From: Trichoplax sp. H2
Taxonomy: Eukaryota > Placozoa > Uniplacotomia > Trichoplacea
NCBI GenBank assembly: GCA_003344405.1
Contig: NOWV01000006.1
Location: 1,149,461-1,213,460, forward strand
DNA length: 64,000 nucleotides
Direction of reading: 5' to 3'
This document shows positions 1 through 13,900 of this stretch, piece after piece. The notes beneath the pieces are model-generated. The model searched no databases. It was given only the letters and a program-made list of their open reading frames with translations, and was not told where the DNA came from. The position numbers were made by a program, and so were the translations under genes. Each line of letters opens with the position of its first letter. The first letter of the stretch is position 1.

Positions 1-3000
1 CAAAGTGGGTGGAATGGTGCGTTAGATGAAGTGGAAAAAATTCTCTCACGACATCCTTCGATTGAGTAAGATAGTATACTGCATTTTTCAACATATTTAA
101 CGGTTGTGTAAGCTATCACTTGTTTAATTTTGGGGTAAATTTTGCTTGATTTTATGTAGGTGTAACCAATGCTACGTGAAGCCAATCGAAGGAACTCGTT
201 TTAAGTGCAAAATTTGTCCTAAATTTAATTACTGCAGGGAGTGTTTTACAACGCAAAATACTCATGAACACGATTTTGTTAGTTATGAAGATCCAAGTTC
301 GGAACCTGTTGCTGCTCATCGTCGTGATCCACATCGTAATAAGAAGAAAAACACAAATACGGTATATCGTGCTTGGAATGATTGTGTTCGTAGTGTTTCG
401 GTGTCATCTAATAGTATTCAGGCAAAATGTTTATATGATGATAAAGAATCTACATTTTGGCAGTCATCTGGAAAACAAGGAAAGGTACGTTAGATTATCC
501 TTTATGCACATCGTTGCGATTTTGTGTGCTGATACGTAGATACTTTAAACAGTAATTGACACTGGCAGGAACAATTTTAATCAACTATAATGTTTTTATC
601 GTTGTTATATTCTATTAGCACTGGATACTATTGGAATTAAATGCAAATCTGCTTATTCATCAGCTATCTATTGATATCAAGCCGTCAGATAGCAGCTATA
701 TGCCTTCTGTTGTAGTTGTATCTGGTGGAAATAGCATGATGAATTTAAAGCCTCTTAATACAATTAAAGTTGGAGCACACGATTTACGGATTACATTACT
801 AGAAAACCAGTCGGAGGTAATTGCACGATTTAGTATATTGATGACATTTCGCTTAAAGTTCAATGAATTTTTAAGGCCTTCCCCAATATACATCTCCAAG
901 TTTACGGTATATGTTATTGTAGGATAACTTATACTATTTTCTAATTTCAGGAAATGAAACTTATTGAGATTGCTATTCGCCATTGTAAATGTAATGGAAT
1001 CGATTGTAGAGTACATTCTATCAACATTGCCTGCATTCCTAACACCTGTGAACAAGTAGCCGTCACGGATAATTTTGAATACTTAGCTGTTAGATCTTCA
1101 CATAGATCAGATGATACCTTAAGGAATGAAAATAAAGGCACAGGTATCGATAATACCGATATTGATTCGCGAGTGTTCGTGTGGGGCTTAAATGATAAAG
1201 GCCAGCTAGGTGGCTGCAAAGGTTCTAAGGTTAGCGATAGTATTAATGTAAGTACATAACATGATTGACATTTGAGACTGGCCAACGATAGAGTTCTAGT
1301 AAGCGGTTAGAACACTACTTGTATCGTATAGTTATGTTACTTACGTTTCGCTGATCGATTTAATACTTGAACGCGTTGTTTACGTAAACATATAAGCGAA
1401 AGCTATATTTAGTTATCTGGTGCTATGACTACTTGTAATAAAGAACAGAATTATTACTACAAATCTTCATAATTATTTAGTGATATTATAATACAGGTAT
1501 TTCACTTGCATCTACTTTCGATAACTAAATTGGGATTACAGCTTGCGTGTTGCAAATACTTAAGGTCTAATGTACCTTGGATGCAATATCATACAGTAAT
1601 GTGCAAAATTTAGTACGTTATGTATTTACAACTAACAGTATATCAATGATGGTTTATCATTGTAACAAATGACTACCTCTATAACAGGTTAAATCTCCTA
1701 CTGAAATGAAGAATATAGCTGCTTTGCGGCCTGTATCTATAGCTGGGGGATCTAAAACTGTTTTTATAGTCACATATGATGGCAAGGTTTACGTATCTGG
1801 AGAAGGCGCAAATGGACGCTTAGGTTTGGGTAACACAGAAAATATCTCTATACCTGTACAGTTAGATACCTTGAACATGCATTTTGTAAAGAAAGTCACA
1901 GTGCATCCTGGTGGGCGTCATAGTCTCTGTATAACACGGGAAGGTAAAGTATTTTCATGGGGAGAAGGCATCGATGGCAAGCTTGGCCATGGCGATGTAA
2001 CGTAAGTTTTGAGATTGATGCCCGTTGATGATTTATTTGAATCTGATGTGATTGAATTTTTTTAATTATATCTTAGGTCTCGCTTGTCTCCAACTTTAAT
2101 AGAAGCGTTAGAATCAAAATTGATAGTTGAAATTGCGTGCGGCAGTTCGCATAGTGCAGCGGTAACTGCCGATGGTGAACTGTATACATGGGGGTTGGGA
2201 GATTACGGTCGCTTAGGACATGGAGATAGCAAGACTTTACATATACCCAAGCAGGTATATACATATCAGATATAGATATACGAGTATAGATACGGATGTA
2301 GTATAGATATGTTTTACGCTTTATAGAAGAATATTTGTAGCGCTTAGCTAGCAGACAGTGACTGTTATATGTAGTACTGATTTTAAATTTGATGCGACCA
2401 AAATATCTAAACAGTAACTCAATTTAGTACGGTATACTGTAATTCTAATTGAGTCGTTTAATTTATGGTTTTAATGGTGCATGTATGAATACTTTATCGA
2501 AAATTAGCTCTCACCCTTAATGTATTACTGTCTTCATCAAATTAACAGGTAAAAGCATTACAAGATTATAAGGTAATTGATATTGCCTGCGGTAGTAGAG
2601 ATGCGCAGACGTTAGCTCTGACTGATAACAACTGCGTTTGGTCATGGGGAGATGGTGACTTCGGCAAACTAGGACGAGGAGGAAGTGAAGGATGTAACAT
2701 ACCCCAAAAAATTGACGCCTTATGCGGACGGGATGTTTGTAGGATTGCGTGTGGTGCACAGTTTTCATTGGCATTGTCGACAACGGGTAAAGTTTGGACT
2801 TGGTATGTATCAGTTAAATCCCAGTATATCCGGAATATGTATTTTCTTAAGGAACTTACATACTTAACATTAGTAACATGTTACTTGCAGGGGTAAAGGA
2901 GATTACTATCGATTAGGGCATGGAAATGATTCACATTATCGGTCTCCTCAACTAATTGAGGGTCCACTTAAAAAGAAAAGAATTACGGAAATTGCTGTTG

Positions 3001-6000
3001 GTGCTTTACATTGTTTAGCTGTTACTGATACTGGAGAGGTTACTGATTTGGATTTTATTGATTTGAGTGTAGATTTTATTTCAAACTAGATATTTCAACC
3101 TATGCTATTCAGATGATATATTGTTATTACGTTATTATCCGTAAATCTGTAGGTGTATTCATGGGGTGACAATGACCATGGTCAACAAGGGAATGGTAAT
3201 ACTACTGTAAATAAAAGGCCCCAGATTTGCTTGGGAGAACTTGATGGAGTCAAAATATCGCACATAGCTTGTGGTTCTTCACACAGTATTGCTTGGTGTG
3301 GTAACTTGCAGTTAACTGTTTCATATGTGCCGGTTCCAATGCTAAGTGTTAAAGATCCTCTAGGTTCAAGTTTCATGAAGGTATACTCATGTCATGTGTA
3401 CGTACTTAATAAACGCGATAATATCTGATTTATGACCGTACTTTGATTCTAAGGATAACGAAATCATGGCTATCGAAAAAAATAAGTCAGAATCTAGTAT
3501 TGATAACCGTCCTTCGTTGTCAAAGATACTCATATCCAAGACTGCAAAAGAACAGATAGAGTCCTTGAGATTACTATTGCGATCCCTTCAAATCTTTTTT
3601 GCACGTGATGCTGTTGTTGAAGCGTTATCTGATTCTAGCATTCATACGAGTAGTTTGCTACATTATGAACCCGGTAGTTCAAGTAAATAGCCAATATTAC
3701 CTGCGATTATTACTATGAATGTTTTTACCGCATTTGATGTCCTTTGCATTTTTTAAATGACCAATTTTAGACCTGGCAGAAACCAGAATATCAAGTGATC
3801 TTGATGATTTTATTAAATGTATGAATAAGCAGAATCTCCGTAAGCTGGTCGAATTACTCAGATTGGCCGCTGTAGGTCGTACTGGTAGCCGTGGTAAAGA
3901 AACCATCTCGAACCTACTATCAACATTGTGGCGCAGCTACTTAGGAGTACGTATGTGTTAATTTATCAAGTTAATAATTTGCCATAGTAGTAAATCAGTT
4001 TATTTTCTCTATTAAGATGTCAAGTTCGTTATTGGATATGTGCGTTCATGAATTAGAAAGAGTTGTAGAAAATGCAAAATCGAGAGATGTCCTAATCAAA
4101 CCTATTCATCAAGAAAGTGATCATCCATATCAAGCAAATTGTAATACCTCAGCTATCGTCAGAATAACGGGCGCTGACTTGCTTCGAGTTGAATTTGATC
4201 GTCGTTGCGGCACTGATAGCCGTCATGATCTCCTGACAATCTTGGACCAAAACGATAATATTCTTTCTGCGAGATCGGGACGAGATGGAAATGACTGGCT
4301 ATCTGAACTGAGAGTTCCTGGAGGTACATCTAGTGCTGTATTTGTTTAAACCTGTCGACGAAAGGCCAACTGGTTTGATGGTCTATTAATAAATTATCGT
4401 ATCTTGAAGTGTTTATTTTTTCAACTGCTGTTCGTAATAGATACTCTTAAATGGAAGTTTGTCAGTGGAACTTCCGTTAGTGGCTGGGGATGGCGATTTG
4501 TAGTCAGTCCTGTAATTGAATCAAATATTCCGAAAGTTTCGGTACCAGATGAAACTATTATAAGGCAGCCTTCGTTTGAGCTAGTTCGATGCCTCTTTCG
4601 CTATCAATTAATTGAGAAGACTGCTAACATTGTACAAATCAAAGAAATAATGAAGCTACTTGCAGCTTGCATAAAGTTTAATACCCTTACTACGGCTCAG
4701 AGAACTTGGGCGATAAAGCAATTACGAGAACTTATACATTTGATTAAGAATGATCGTACCAGTAACTTGCACACGGATAATGCCTCTAATGGTTACTTTA
4801 TGAAATTGCTTGTAAGTATGAACAAATTGATGCTTTTCTTTTATAAATATCCTTTTGGCAATTACTTTTTGTAATATCTGCGGTTTTATGTGCTTCAGAA
4901 TGATAGCAATAGTCCCCTTCGTCCATTATTATCTTATCTGCCGGTGGCTCTACTTTCCCAGTATACCTATGAGGATACACTCATTAAGAGTGGGAAGCAG
5001 CTCACTCATAGTGTTTTTTTCAAAGTAAATATTTCAATGTTGCGCAGATTTGAGTGAATGATCTTTGTGTTGATTAGTAATCTTGTAATTAAAATATATT
5101 CATAGTCCTTAGTATTACTTGGATGTGATCTAACATTTGATAAGAAAATTTCGGAAGAGGATCAGGAGTGGTCATGGTTTCGTTGCTTTTGTAAAGCCCA
5201 TCGCGTAGGATTAAACATAATTCGAAGGGAACCAATTCCAGAAATGTTTTTAAAAGAAGTCAGGTCTAAAATTTCCGAATCTTATTCTGAATCTGAAGCT
5301 GATATTTCCAATTTGCACGAAGATCATAAGGTGTTTTCAGGCGAACAAGACAGAGAATTACTGCAATGGTTATACAGGTTTGAGCACAAATTAAGATTAT
5401 CGCACCTGCTTTATTATCAACATTAATCGGACCGTAAATTACTTCTAAATTTCATTTTTAATGCTATGCTATGGTTATGATCAGCCGACCAGACGACTGG
5501 AGCCTATTATGGGGAAGTAATCACAAATTTTATGTATGGGGTCATAACCACAGAGGTCAGCTAGGTGGTGTGCAGGGTACTAAAGTAAAATCTCCTGTAA
5601 TTAACGATATCATCGCAGCTTTAAGACCGACAGCTGTAGCAGGCGGTGAGCAAACACTGTTTATATTGACAAGTGAAGGAAAGGTAAGATTTATAGGATA
5701 AATACAGAGAATTTCAGATTTCACAGATATCATGATTTATTGCCTTAAAATATAATTAATAATAGCATTGTCATTGCATATTCCAACTCTGGCTGGTGGC
5801 TAAATTTTGTGCTTGAAAATACTTTACAATATAGGTTTACGCATCTGGATTAGGTGGTAGTGGCCGCCTCGGAATTGGTAGAAGTGATAACATCGTTACT
5901 CCAGTGATAATCGAACCTTTACAGCATCTTAAAATTGAGAAACTATCCGTTCATTCTGGCGGGCGACACGCGATGGTATTAACGTCTAACTTCGAAGTTT

Positions 6001-8879
6001 TCTCGTGGGGTGATGGTGAAGATGGGAAATTAGGCCATGGAGATAAATTGTATGTTCAAATTATGTGAATTCTAAAGCAACAATGCATAACGTAGAAATC
6101 ATTCTTTTGCTCCAATTATTAGATCATCTGAAACGCCTCGAAAAATTGAAGCACTATTAGGGAAGCAGATTGTGCATATTAGTTGCGGAAGTTCACATAG
6201 TGCTGCCATAACGTCTAAAGGGGAGTTATATACGTGGGGTAAGGGTCGTTATGGTCGATTAGGACATGGTGATGGCGATGATTGTCTGAAACCAAAGCTA
6301 CTAGAGGCATTGAAGAGCTATAAGGTTATTGATGTAGCTTGCGGTAGTGGTGATGCTCAGGTATGTACATATGTCTTGCTTATCATTTATTAGAACATTC
6401 CTTGCTAGCTCTTTGAATAATAAAAATTAATCTTAATACATTTCAGACACTTGCTATTACCGACGATGATTGTGTTTGGTCGTGGGGAGATGGCGATTAC
6501 GGAAAGTTGGGTCGCGGTGGTAGTGATGGATGCAAGAAACCTCTTCGCATTGAATCGCTAATTGGGATGGCTGTGTGTAAGGTCGAATGCGGCTCGCAGT
6601 TTTCCGTAGCTCTTACAAAGAATGGCGATTTGTATACATGGTAGTTGAATCTAATACAATCTGTATAAGTGTAATAATATAACGTTGCTACGTCATCGTA
6701 GACCATCAAGTAAGGATTTATAAGTTATATGTGAAATTGATTTATGAATGATCTTAGGGGGAAAGGCGATTACTATCGATTAGGCCATGGCACTAATGAT
6801 CATGTACGTCGCCCTCGCAAGGTTGCTTGTTTACAAGGTAAACAAATCGTAACTGTTGCTGCCGGATCATTGCATTGTGTTGCATGCACGGATGCTGGTG
6901 AAGTCTTTACGTGGGGAGACAACGATGAAGGACAACTAGGAAATGGCACTTTGAACCCAATACCGGAGCCAACTCTTGTTACGGTCCTAGAGAATGTGAA
7001 GCTTAACCGAGTAGGATGTGGTTCTGCACATAGTTTTGCCTGGTCGACAGAAGCCCCTATTGATATTGGATACATGCCAAATCAAATCCCTGTTGAATTT
7101 AATCATTTGCACCATTTACCACTGCCCGCTTTACGAAATCGTTTAATATTACTTCATCGGTTTTCTAGTTTAGTAGCGCCAGTTATTAATATGTTTAATC
7201 TGTGTCAAGAGGCAAGTAATGACATTACTTGCATAACATTAGATGCTTTGAAAGATATTTTGGTATCAACCGTCAAGGTATGCGTTATTTGTTTAAACTG
7301 TAGTTACATAGTTTCAATCGTTTATGTTCGATTAAACATAACCATAATTTTTTTTGTAGGAAAATATCTTCAATAAGATTATTCAAGCTACTATGATTAG
7401 GGATAGGCAGCATGGTCAAACTATAGAATTAAATAGAATACAGGTAAATTACTACTCGTTTATTTGTAGTTACTTATCTTACTTTGCTGCTTTAGAATAG
7501 GCTAATCGGTGCGCATTATGCTAGACTAACCATCAGGTTGCATTATATACATTTTGCTTTTGCACTTTTTATTTATGGGTTACATAATTCGTGATAAAAT
7601 TGTTGTTACTAATAACAGGTTAAACGTTTCAATGGAAAAAATAAGACCAGCGGTAACTACGATAGTTCTGTATTTTACCAAGTTAGTACTGCAATATGTG
7701 CCTCAAATTCAGATAATCTATTGCTACCTCATCGAGTATGGAAAGTTAAATTTGTCGGTGAAAGTGTCGATGACTGTGGTGGTGGGTATTCCGAATCTAT
7801 TGCTGAAATATGTGATGAATTACAAAATGGATTGCTTCCTATCCTTATTCCAACTCCCAATGGACGCGATGAAGCCGGTGTCAATCGAGATTGTTTTATA
7901 ATTAATCCAGAAGTACGTCCATCTCAATCGCACCAATTCATGGGTACTTTAATTGGAATCGCAATACGTACCGGGAGTCCATTGAGTCTGAACATAGCCC
8001 AACCATTTTGGAAACAGTTAACCGGACGCCTATTATCGCTTAGTGATATCACAGAAATTGATAAAGACTATGTGCCTGGGTTGTTGTGGATTCGTGATGC
8101 TAACCCTGAAGAGTTTGAAATATTCGCTTGTAAGGAACCAACGTTTAGTACTCCAAGTGCTAGTGGTAAAGAAATGCATCTTTCCGGTGAACATTCGCGA
8201 GTTACTTTAGAAAATAGACATGAATACGTTGCTAAAGCATTAAATTATCGTTTGCATGAGTTTGATGATCATATTGATGCCATCAGAGAAGGCATGTCCA
8301 AGGTTATACCGGTTCCGTTGTTGTCTTTATTTACTGGACAAGAACTAGAGCGTATGGTTTGTGGAAATCCGGAAATACCTATAGATTTACTGAAATCGGT
8401 ATCAACTTTTAAAGGGGTTAAAAGTGATTCACCAATAGTGCAATGGTTCTGGGAAGTATTAGAAGGTTTTTCCAGTTATGAGCGTTCGTTATTTCTACGC
8501 TTTGTTTGGGGTAGAACCAGATTACCACGTACTATAGCAGACTTTCGTGGTCGTGATTTTGTACTTCAGGTAAAATCTGGCTATATCAGTGAAACTATGT
8601 TATATGAAGTTAATAATTTCCTACTGTTACAATTCAATGTTTTAAATTAATGTTCCTATTCTGTTAACTTAGGTATTAGATAAGTATTCTCCACCTGATG
8701 ATTTCTTGCCAGAATCGTATACGTGCTTCTTCTTACTTAAAATTCCGCGATATTCATCCAAAGAAGTTTTACGTGAAAAATTGAAATACGCAATTTACTT
8801 TTGTAAGTCTATCGATACTGATGATTACGCAAGAATTGCCCTAAATGTCGACATGACAATGGAAGATGATCTAATTTAA
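1..8879 (+). CDS. HERC2: HERC2-like giant HECT E3 ubiquitin ligase, C-terminal 2031 residues (5' partial)
   Basis: HERC2 transfers ubiquitin to substrates in DNA repair, centrosome and endosome control. The fragment follows human HERC2 collinearly: ZZ zinc finger, DOC/APC10 domain, RCC1-like domain 2, linker, RCC1-like domain 3, HECT. Exons: 1-65, 160-484, 619-816, 951-1247, 1688-2001, 2077-2254, 2549-2802, 2891-3038, 3153-3380, 3454-3682, 3771-3946, 4017-4323, 4441-4811, 4899-5024, 5106-5377, 5485-5683, 5835-6049, 6123-6360, 6447-6640, 6758-7277, 7360-7443, 7619-8569, 8673-8879. Lengths sum to 6096 nt and every phase agrees. The HECT catalytic Cys (context YTCFFLL) is codon 8724-8726. The N-terminal half, with RCC1-like domain 1 and cytochrome-b5 region, would lie left of the window. 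The protein ends at MTMEDDLI, without the acidic tail of vertebrate HERC2. Exon ends are inferred from sequence only; those at 3946 and 5106 had alternatives. Confidence 0.96.
160..420 (+). other. ZZ-type zinc finger of HERC2-like protein
   Basis: Cys pairs CNQC, CKIC and CREC are followed by a His pair (THEHDF), in the ZZ order. In HERC2 this finger sits directly before the DOC domain, as here. The first Cys codon begins just after the 159/160 splice junction, so the upstream reading frame (HPSIE) joins directly to it. Confidence 0.85.
421..1150 (+). other. DOC/APC10-like domain of HERC2-like protein
   Basis: This part is spread over three exons. It contains the conserved stretches [31 protein letters not shown] and [15 protein letters not shown]. 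These match the DOC (APC10-type beta-jellyroll) domain that follows ZZ in human HERC2. DOC domains usually serve substrate recognition; the ligand here is unknown. Confidence 0.8.
1165..3310 (+). other. RCC1-like domain 2 (seven RCC1 repeats)
   Basis: The repeated signature is V(F/Y)xWGxxxxGxLG with intervening IACGSSHS motifs, first seen as [14 protein letters not shown] and last as [15 protein letters not shown]. Seven blades are distributed over exons 4 to 9. Repeats often break across introns inside the WG pair (for example at 2802/2891). RCC1-like domains are protein-interaction beta-propellers. Confidence 0.9.
5524..7050 (+). other. RCC1-like domain 3 (seven RCC1 repeats)
   Basis: This is a second propeller, starting at [14 protein letters not shown] and ending at [13 protein letters not shown], over exons 16 to 20. 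It has the same intron position inside a Trp-Gly pair (6640/6758) as domain 2 (2802/2891). That supports an old duplication of the propeller within HERC2, as in other animals. Confidence 0.9.
7721..8879 (+). other. HECT catalytic domain
   Basis: The HECT fold is recognisable from [25 protein letters not shown] through [28 protein letters not shown] and the catalytic [14 protein letters not shown]. The thioester-forming Cys is present at 8724-8726, so the ligase should be active. It is followed by only about 50 residues. Confidence 0.93.
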
Positions 8880-10932
8880 GTTATTATTATTGTAATTAAT
8901 CAAAATAGCATGATGTGCTTATAACTATGATTTTTAAAATTCTGCGTATTTTAGTGCATCAGGAACTATTTAGTGTTAATAAGAAAAAATCATTTTAAAT
9001 CTGTAGATATAGCACGTGTATGACATCGAGAAGGACATAATTTAACTGTAATATCCATTTGATTTTACTACGTTGAACGAATTAACGATTACTTGCGTAT
9101 TGTTTGCTGATGTGTAGTAGTCAAATTACATTAAACACACTAATTATGTGAACAACTGGGGATTGTCAGTAAGCCGGATAATAAGCACAGTATTATATGA
9201 TATACTGATGATTGATCGACATTGTTTATTATTTATATCTTTAATGATCAAAATTACCCCATGGTAGACAACGTAGTAATTTTTGCTCTATAATATCTGT
9301 TGATATGTCATTGACAGATACACTTTGGTGTTATCTATGGATATAAATATTTGATTTGACAATTTGTTGTACGCAGAAGAATATATGGTATTTTGTGAAT
9401 GTTTTCAACAAAGTAATAATAAATTATGCAGAATATGTAATTAACCTATATTTATGGAGGGCCATGATCTTTCTACGTCAATTTTACCGATCTGTAAATT
9501 GATGCTATCAAATGCAAATAATGATGTTTATAGCAAAATTTAAAGAGAAAGCACTTAAGAATAGGAGATACAGCCAATTTTTTTTCGTACTGTAAATAGT
9601 ACAATAAGAGATATGATACATTTGGCCCAAAATTCCGGTTTAATAGTCTCTTAGGTATACAGTAAAACAAGATATCTTATTTGCCAAGTCACATATAGTA
9701 AAATATTGTAGATAGTCTTGACTCGAATTAACAAAATCTAGTGGAAAGTATAGGCGGTATATTCAGTTAGTTTATTACATGAGACCAATTCTAAAAAAAG
9801 TGGCTTCTGCTAACCGCTGTGACATTAATGTGCTGCATAAAAATTATCAATTAAATCATGATTTTATTTTTAATATTTGCTATATTTTTAGCTTCTGTCT
9901 TCAAGTGGTAATGCCTTACTTTAGTTCAGATTTTATGAGATGAAATATTCCCATTTCATAATTAATTAAAAAATTACATGAGTAAAATTAGAGTTATTTT
10001 GAAAACAAATCGACTCATATTTATAAAATTAACGATGAATGGCAGAAAATTGGTAGGACTATCAGTTAGGTAGGACAAATAGACAACCTCATTAAAAAAT
10101 TTTGGTAACGTCATTAATTTCATTTTCAGCGCTAAAAAATTAACAAACCAAACTAAATATCGTAGCGCCTCTTATGAAATAGTTATGTCAATTTATATCG
10201 CGATTAATGTCATTTATTTCTTTAATATCCTCTATTTGCTTACTTTAACACTTCTGTATGATTGTCTACTATTAAATTGCAATTATAAGATTAAGTAGTA
10301 ACAATATTATCGACAAGTAAGCCATGAAATAAACAGAAGATATTAACAATAACAATCTTCAAGAACAGCATTTTATTTAATACCGTGTCAAATAACTTAT
10401 TCTTGAATAGTAATCCTATTATTTCAAGTAGTGTCTTGTTGAATGTACCGAGCAATTGTTTGTTTTTATATATGCACTGGACGATTAATCATGTATATGA
10501 GTATCGTATAATTATTGATTATTTTTATTTAATACTAAAATGTCAGTATTAGTCTATAATAACAATGTAAAATTTTAAATAGTAATGTTTGAGGTAATGT
10601 ACTGTATAACCAGAGGAGAAATGTTATATGCAGATAGTAGAACTTGAAAATTACAAATGCATATGAATATACCGCATTTTATGTATATTTCGTAAATATA
10701 TTTATAATAATGATGCCTATGCAATGGCACTTATTCGTATTCAAGATCACGTTAGTAATTAATGCAACAATCGTAGCACATGATAGACTCATTTTCTTCG
10801 CTTAGCAATTAGATGAATACATTCTCTTTTAACAGATCAATTGCCATCTCTTGTAATTTTGAAATATCCCTAAAAGAGGATATCGCACTCATTTTTATGC
10901 ACTTTGAGCAACACAAAGATAGCTAAAGCTAT
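8880..10932. other. Convergent intergenic region between HERC2-like and ARHGAP6-like genes
   Basis: This is very AT-rich and I see no coding exon. It must hold both 3' UTRs. One candidate polyadenylation hexamer (AATAAA) for the HERC2-like gene is at 9418-9423, about 540 bp after the stop. No tandem repeat or mobile element was recognised. Confidence 0.6.
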
Positions 10933-13900
10933 TTATACCAACGAAATATGTTGTACATCTTTTCGAGTAGTACCCATATTAAATTGGTGTTGCATTTTTT
11001 CAAATAATTCCTGATCTTTTTCCGCATCTCTTTCTGCACCTCTTTCTGTATCACCATGAGTTGGCGTAATTAATAAGTGGATTTCAGCGGGTAAGCCAGG
11101 CGTTTGTTCTACCCCACTACCGGTAATCGATGAATTTTGTACTGTGTACATATTTTCAACACTTTTAGCTAGGAATTGAGAAGATGCTGTATAGGAAGAG
11201 GCTACTGGACTTGTATTTGCTGCTTGTTTATACCTATTTTTTGATTCACAATTAGATGAGGATCTAGCACGTCCGTATTCACCTTCAAATGGATGATTAC
11301 TAGATGAATTATATCGATTATTGATTGGATAGGGTGATGCTTTAAAGGCAACATTGAATTGATCGATAGATCGATTCGGTATGCCTTGTGGCTGACCATT
11401 AGGATAATTTTGAGTATGATGACGGCTGAATTCATCTTTTTCAGGTGCAGCTAGTGGTGGTTGATAAATGTTAGGTGATGACGTTGGTTGGCGATCTTCA
11501 TGATGACCCATCGATGATGAAGTAGCAAATTGTATATCTACAGTTTCATTACGATTCCAGTGTTCTACATGTGCTATATTATTGTAATTGTCATATGTTT
11601 GATTACGATACTGGAATGAACTTCGTCGTTGTGGCATATTATTTGGTTTATTTAATGAATTATTTAATGGATATTCCTGATAGCTATGATCACGACTAGA
11701 TCGATGTTTAGTACTCTGGGAGCGAGTAATTCTGCTATTACGATTACTATGGTTGCCATTACTAGTATCAGTATTGACAGGATCTTGATTTGGCACTTTA
11801 GTTTTATGTTGACGTAGTCCGTCTTGTTGATGGAAAGTAGGTATAATGTTTAAATTGTTGCCATTGTTAAAAATATTATTGCTACTGGCGATAACAGCGT
11901 TATTGGTGTTACTATTGTTATTACTAGATGTTGTTATATTACTATTATTGATAGTACTATTATTATTGTTATTATTAGCGCTACTATTAATATTGGTATT
12001 ACTATTAGCGTTTATAAGTTCCAGATTAGTGCCGCGCATAGCTTGCTGCCGCATTCCATCTTGAGAAAGGATATTGCTCTTGATATCATTACTGTTCTTG
12101 ATATGGTCTTGATTTGGCGTTCTTATAGTTTGTTGGTGATTGCTATCCTGATGTGGTGTTCGTATAGTTTGCTGCCTCAAACCATCATGATGATGTTGAA
12201 ATGTTGGCATTATACTTAGATCAACATTATTAACAATGCTACTACTATTGCCATAATCTTGTGTTGGTGTTCGTATTGTTTGTTGTCGTACACTGTCTTG
12301 ATTATGAAATGTTGATGTTATATTAACGTCTGCGATACTGCTTCCACCATTGCTATTGATATTAGATTGCTCTTGATTTGAAACTCGATTGGTTTGTTGA
12401 TGTAGTCCGTCTTGATGACGAAATGTTGGCATAATACTAATGTCACCAACACTATTTTCACGAGGACACGAGGGTGATGCTGGTTCGTGATATTCGTTGC
12501 TTCTAGCTGCTAAGATTGTTGATAAGTTGGTGTCACTAACTCGATCACTGTATCGCCGTAATAGTGGATTAGTAGTAGCAACTGAAGAAGAAGAATTGGG
12601 GTAATCTATCTCACTATTGCTACTAGATGACGTATAACTGTTAAGGTTTAAGGTAGCTGGATCATTGCCAACTTGCACTTGCTGTTGATTCAATGTCGTC
12701 TTAAGCCTTCGATTTTCACGTATGCTATCATTATTATGATGCTTAGCCGATTGGAACTGGTTCTCCGATTGGTTACTCTCGGTATTGCTACCATTAACTG
12801 TTGCCTGTGATATCGGTATAATTTCAGTTTGTTTTAGGCCAGCATTGGTTGAAGATGGCAAACTTAAGTTAGATGCCGTTAGTTCTGATCGGTCAACAGT
12901 CTCTTTTGTATTACTATCATCACGTTTCAGTTTCTGTCCCAGATTTAAAGTTTCATTGCTTTCTTTCTCCCTATAGAATTTATACCTTAAGTTATAATCT
13001 GCGTTTTGATTTATAAGGGACAGAGTATGGTATATAACTTTCCTCAACTAAATTATTGTCGCTGTAATTTGTTAGTATTTAAACAAAAGATACCACTATA
13101 TCACTGAGTTTATCTTTATACCTAAGCAATTGCTCTTGTTTCTTGTTTAATAGCTGAACGGCAGCGGCAGGTTCCCTTTCCAGGAGCGCAAGGAAACTCT
13201 TGCGATAGAGATTGGAGGAGATCTATCGGCAAATATAAGTATATGATTTCGTAAATTCTAACAGTAAAAATTAGTGATTGCAGCGAATTAGATCAATTTA
13301 GAGATTATCGTATCTTAATATAGCTATCTCGTTATTCTGTAAGGAAGAAAGACTACCTCAAATAGAGTAGAATTTAATTCAATAAGATCTTCAGTTATGC
13401 CAATAACTATAGGCGTGTCATCAACACGATCAGCGCTATCGACAGCGAAATCTTGATTAACATTTTTCATCTATTTCATGACATAAATTCAATGAAAGTT
13501 TATTATTTACATTTAAATCTAAAAATCATATTAAAATATAATATTAGTAAAAATTTAAAGTTTACCTTATGCAAAATATTTGGGCCCATAACCTTAGCCA
13601 AATTGCTGATATCCATTTTATTTCCTGGTATCTTTAAAGATGGGCATAGAGATATTAGAAAATATTGTATGTAAATAATGCAATTTGAATGGCGGAATAA
13701 AACTACGATATTATCGAATGGTAGAATGATATTAATATGAATTTTTATTAGAGCTACCTTTTCTCCATCGTTTGTTACGATATCATCCGCATTTTTAGCA
13801 ACATTATTTAGGAATGCCACTAAAGATCTCAAAGTGTCACGATTGGGAATTGGCAGAATACAGCATAATAGCTTTAACGCTTCTTTTCTTTCTTCCGGCG

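Noticed and set aside
11846-12064. Leu/Ile-rich 72-codon ORF on the + strand.
   Set aside because: It is the antisense of the poly-Asn/Ser region of the ARHGAP6-like tail; AAT/AAC codons read as Ile/Leu/Val on the other strand.
10933-13047. A separate 704-aa protein starting at 13047.
   Set aside because: The first codon is TTG directly after a TAG acceptor. Exon phase joins it to the upstream RhoGAP exon, so it is the last exon of that gene.
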